A stretch of DNA of 64,000 nt from Comamonas testosteroni TK102 (GTDB lineage: Bacteria > Pseudomonadota > Gammaproteobacteria > Burkholderiales > Burkholderiaceae_C): NCBI RefSeq assembly GCF_000739375.1, contig NZ_CP006704.1, forward strand, positions 3,286,001 to 3,350,000. The letters are read 5' to 3'. Made by a program: the position numbers and the translations under genes. The notes beneath the pieces are model-generated. The model searched no databases. It was not told the DNA's origin and saw nothing but the letters and a program-made list of their open reading frames with translations. This document shows, piece by piece, positions 62,554-64,000 of the stretch. Numbering within the stretch: the stretch's first letter is position 1; the number at the start of each line of letters is the position of its first letter.

Positions 62554-62661
62554 ATGCGCCTATCGTCGTGTAGCATCGGTGCATCAAATTGTGAACTGAT
62601 GGTTCCATTTGTCACGCCTGCCGCGGCGTCTTTGTTCATTCAGCATGAGGGGAGAGAGCAG

Positions 62662-64000
62662 ATGAGTCACGCAATCGCTACCGACGCCGACCTGGCCTGG
62701 AAGACGGGCCCGATTCGCCCCAGAGCCTGCACCTGCGGCAGTGTGGTGTGCCAGTTGCTGCATGAGCGGGTGATGACCGATATGTCGCGCCGCATGTTTG
62801 TAGGCGGGGTGGCAGCGATGATGGCGCCGTTTGTGGGCCTGCACGCAGCCGAGCCCGGTGCCGGCGGCACGCCCAGGCAGGCAGACCGCCCCGTGTTGCT
62901 GACCAATCTGCGCCTGTTTGACGGCACGGGCAAGTCGGTGCGCCAGGGCGTGCAGGTGCTGATCCAGGGCAAGATGATTGCGGCCGTGCCCTCTGCCGGT
63001 GAAAAGGTGGAAGGTGCCCAGGTGATCGACTGCCAGGGCAAGCTGGTGATGCCGGGCATGATCGATACGCACTGGCACACCATGCTGGCAGCCATTCCGC
63101 AGATGACGGCGATGACGGCCGATCTGGGTTATCTGTATATCTCCGCCGCGCAAGAGGCGCAGCGCACGCTGATGCGCGGCTTTACCTCGGTGCGGGATGC
63201 GGGCGGGCCGGCCTTCGCGCTCAAGCGCGCGATCGACGAAGGGATGGTGCCGGGCCCGCGCATCTACCCCAGCGGGGCCATGATCTCTCAGACCTCGGGC
63301 CATGGCGACTTTCGCCTGCGCAGCGATATTCCGCGTGCGGCGAACGAGCCGCTGAGCATGGTGGAGCAAGTCGGCGTGGCCATGATTGCGGACGGCGAGA
63401 CCGAGGTGCTGCGCCGCGTGCGCGAACAGCTGATGCTGGGTGCATCGCAGATCAAGATGCTGGCCGGCGGCGGCGTGGCATCGCTGTACGACCCGCTGGA
63501 CAGCACCCAGTTCACCGAAAAGGAGCTGCGCGCCGGCGTGGAAGCCGCTAGCGACTGGAACACCTATGTGATGGCGCATGTGTATACGCCCAAGGGCATC
63601 AAGCGGGCCATCAAGGCAGGCGTGAAGAGCATCGAGCACGGCCAGCTGGCCGACGAAGAGAGCGTCAAGATGATGCGCGACGAGGGGGTGTGGTGGAGCC
63701 TGCAGCCCTTCTTGCAGGACGAGGACAGCAATGTCTACCCTGACGCCGTGCGCCGCGAGAGCCAGTCGCGCGTGGCCGAGGGCACGGTGCGCGCCTATGA
63801 GATGGCGCAGAAGTACGGCATCAAGACCGGCTGGGGCACGGACATTCTGTTCAGCCCCAAGGGGACGGCCACGCAGGGCAGGCAGTTGGCCAAGCTGACG
63901 CGCTTTTACGACCCGATGACGCTGCTGAAGCAGGCCACGGGCACCAACGGCGAGCTGCTGGCCCTGTCGGGCGAGCGCAACCCCTACCCCCAACCGCTGG
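62662..64000 (+). CDS. Tat-type exported amidohydrolase, 3' truncated by window edge
   Basis: The frame is open to the window end (446 residues seen, no stop). A strong GGGGAGAG ribosome binding site supports the ATG at 62662. Residues 1-40 hold an unusual CTCGSVVC segment, then MSRRMFVGGVAAMMAPFVGLHAA (twin-arginine-like signal, 41-63). The amidohydrolase core has metal ligands H137 and H139 (DTHWHT), K265 (QIKMLAGGG), H306 (MAHVYT), H326 (SIEHGQ) and D394 (GWGTDIL), as in imidazolonepropionase-like peptidases. Substrate unknown. Starts at 62773 or 62782 would remove the leader before the Tat motif. Confidence 0.85.
   Translation, partial: MSHAIATDADLAWKTGPIRPRACTCGSVVCQLLHERVMTDMSRRMFVGGVAAMMAPFVGLHAAEPGAGGTPRQADRPVLLTNLRLFDGTGKSVRQGVQVLIQGKMIAAVPSAGEKVEGAQVIDCQGKLVMPGMIDTHWHTMLAAIPQMTAMTADLGYLYISAAQEAQRTLMRGFTSVRDAGGPAFALKRAIDEGMVPGPRIYPSGAMISQTSGHGDFRLRSDIPRAANEPLSMVEQVGVAMIADGETEVLRRVREQLMLGASQIKMLAGGGVASLYDPLDSTQFTEKELRAGVEAASDWNTYVMAHVYTPKGIKRAIKAGVKSIEHGQLADEESVKMMRDEGVWWSLQPFLQDEDSNVYPDAVRRESQSRVAEGTVRAYEMAQKYGIKTGWGTDILFSPKGTATQGRQLAKLTRFYDPMTLLKQATGTNGELLALSGERNPYPQPL

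Overview
The window looks like a piece of a Comamonadaceae chromosome (order Burkholderiales), most likely Comamonas or a close relative. This rests on high GC content, dense operons with ATGA start/stop overlaps, and the local order smpB / ratA-rnfH / guaB / guaA. Species is an inference; no rRNA or other phylogenetic marker is present.

0-11 kb: two YceI-family proteins (the first cut by the window edge) and an exported SRPBCC protein; an RtcB-family RNA ligase; a three-gene operon (saccharopine-dehydrogenase-like, DUF4166, DUF393); then a C4-dicarboxylate module dctA-dctB-dctD. A sigma-54 promoter and two helically phased dyads upstream of dctA look like the output sites of DctD. A hotdog thioesterase follows.

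11-29 kb: ETF-ubiquinone oxidoreductase; a three-gene ABC importer of the TrpXYZ type; a DHA2 efflux pump divergent from a LysR regulator; a DHA1 pump; a LysP-like permease; a DUF1329 protein; a SulP transporter; a diguanylate cyclase next to a MinD-like ATPase; and the tRNA hydroxylase TrhO.

28-45 kb: a pirin-DoxX-flavodoxin group divergent from a LysR gene with a 17-bp palindrome between them; an FAD oxidoreductase; tRNA-modification and translation genes (gluQ, trmB, alaS, smpB); ratA and an rnfH that appears frameshifted; and guaB and guaA with a vapBC-type toxin-antitoxin pair between them.

44.7-62 kb is accessory: an IS3 relic, small lipoproteins and membrane proteins, an 18-unit pentanucleotide tandem repeat before an ICMT-like methyltransferase gene, a stretch with a tRNA-like 3' end that could be an old attachment site, lower-GC orphan genes, a stand-alone HsdR-N-type nuclease, and a phage remnant. 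The remnant has a C4-type antisense RNA upstream of a Rha antirepressor gene that is split, and probably partly deleted, by a complete IS3-family element with a canonical -1 frameshift signal. The window ends with a DUF1003 protein, a universal stress protein and a Tat-type amidohydrolase cut by the window edge.
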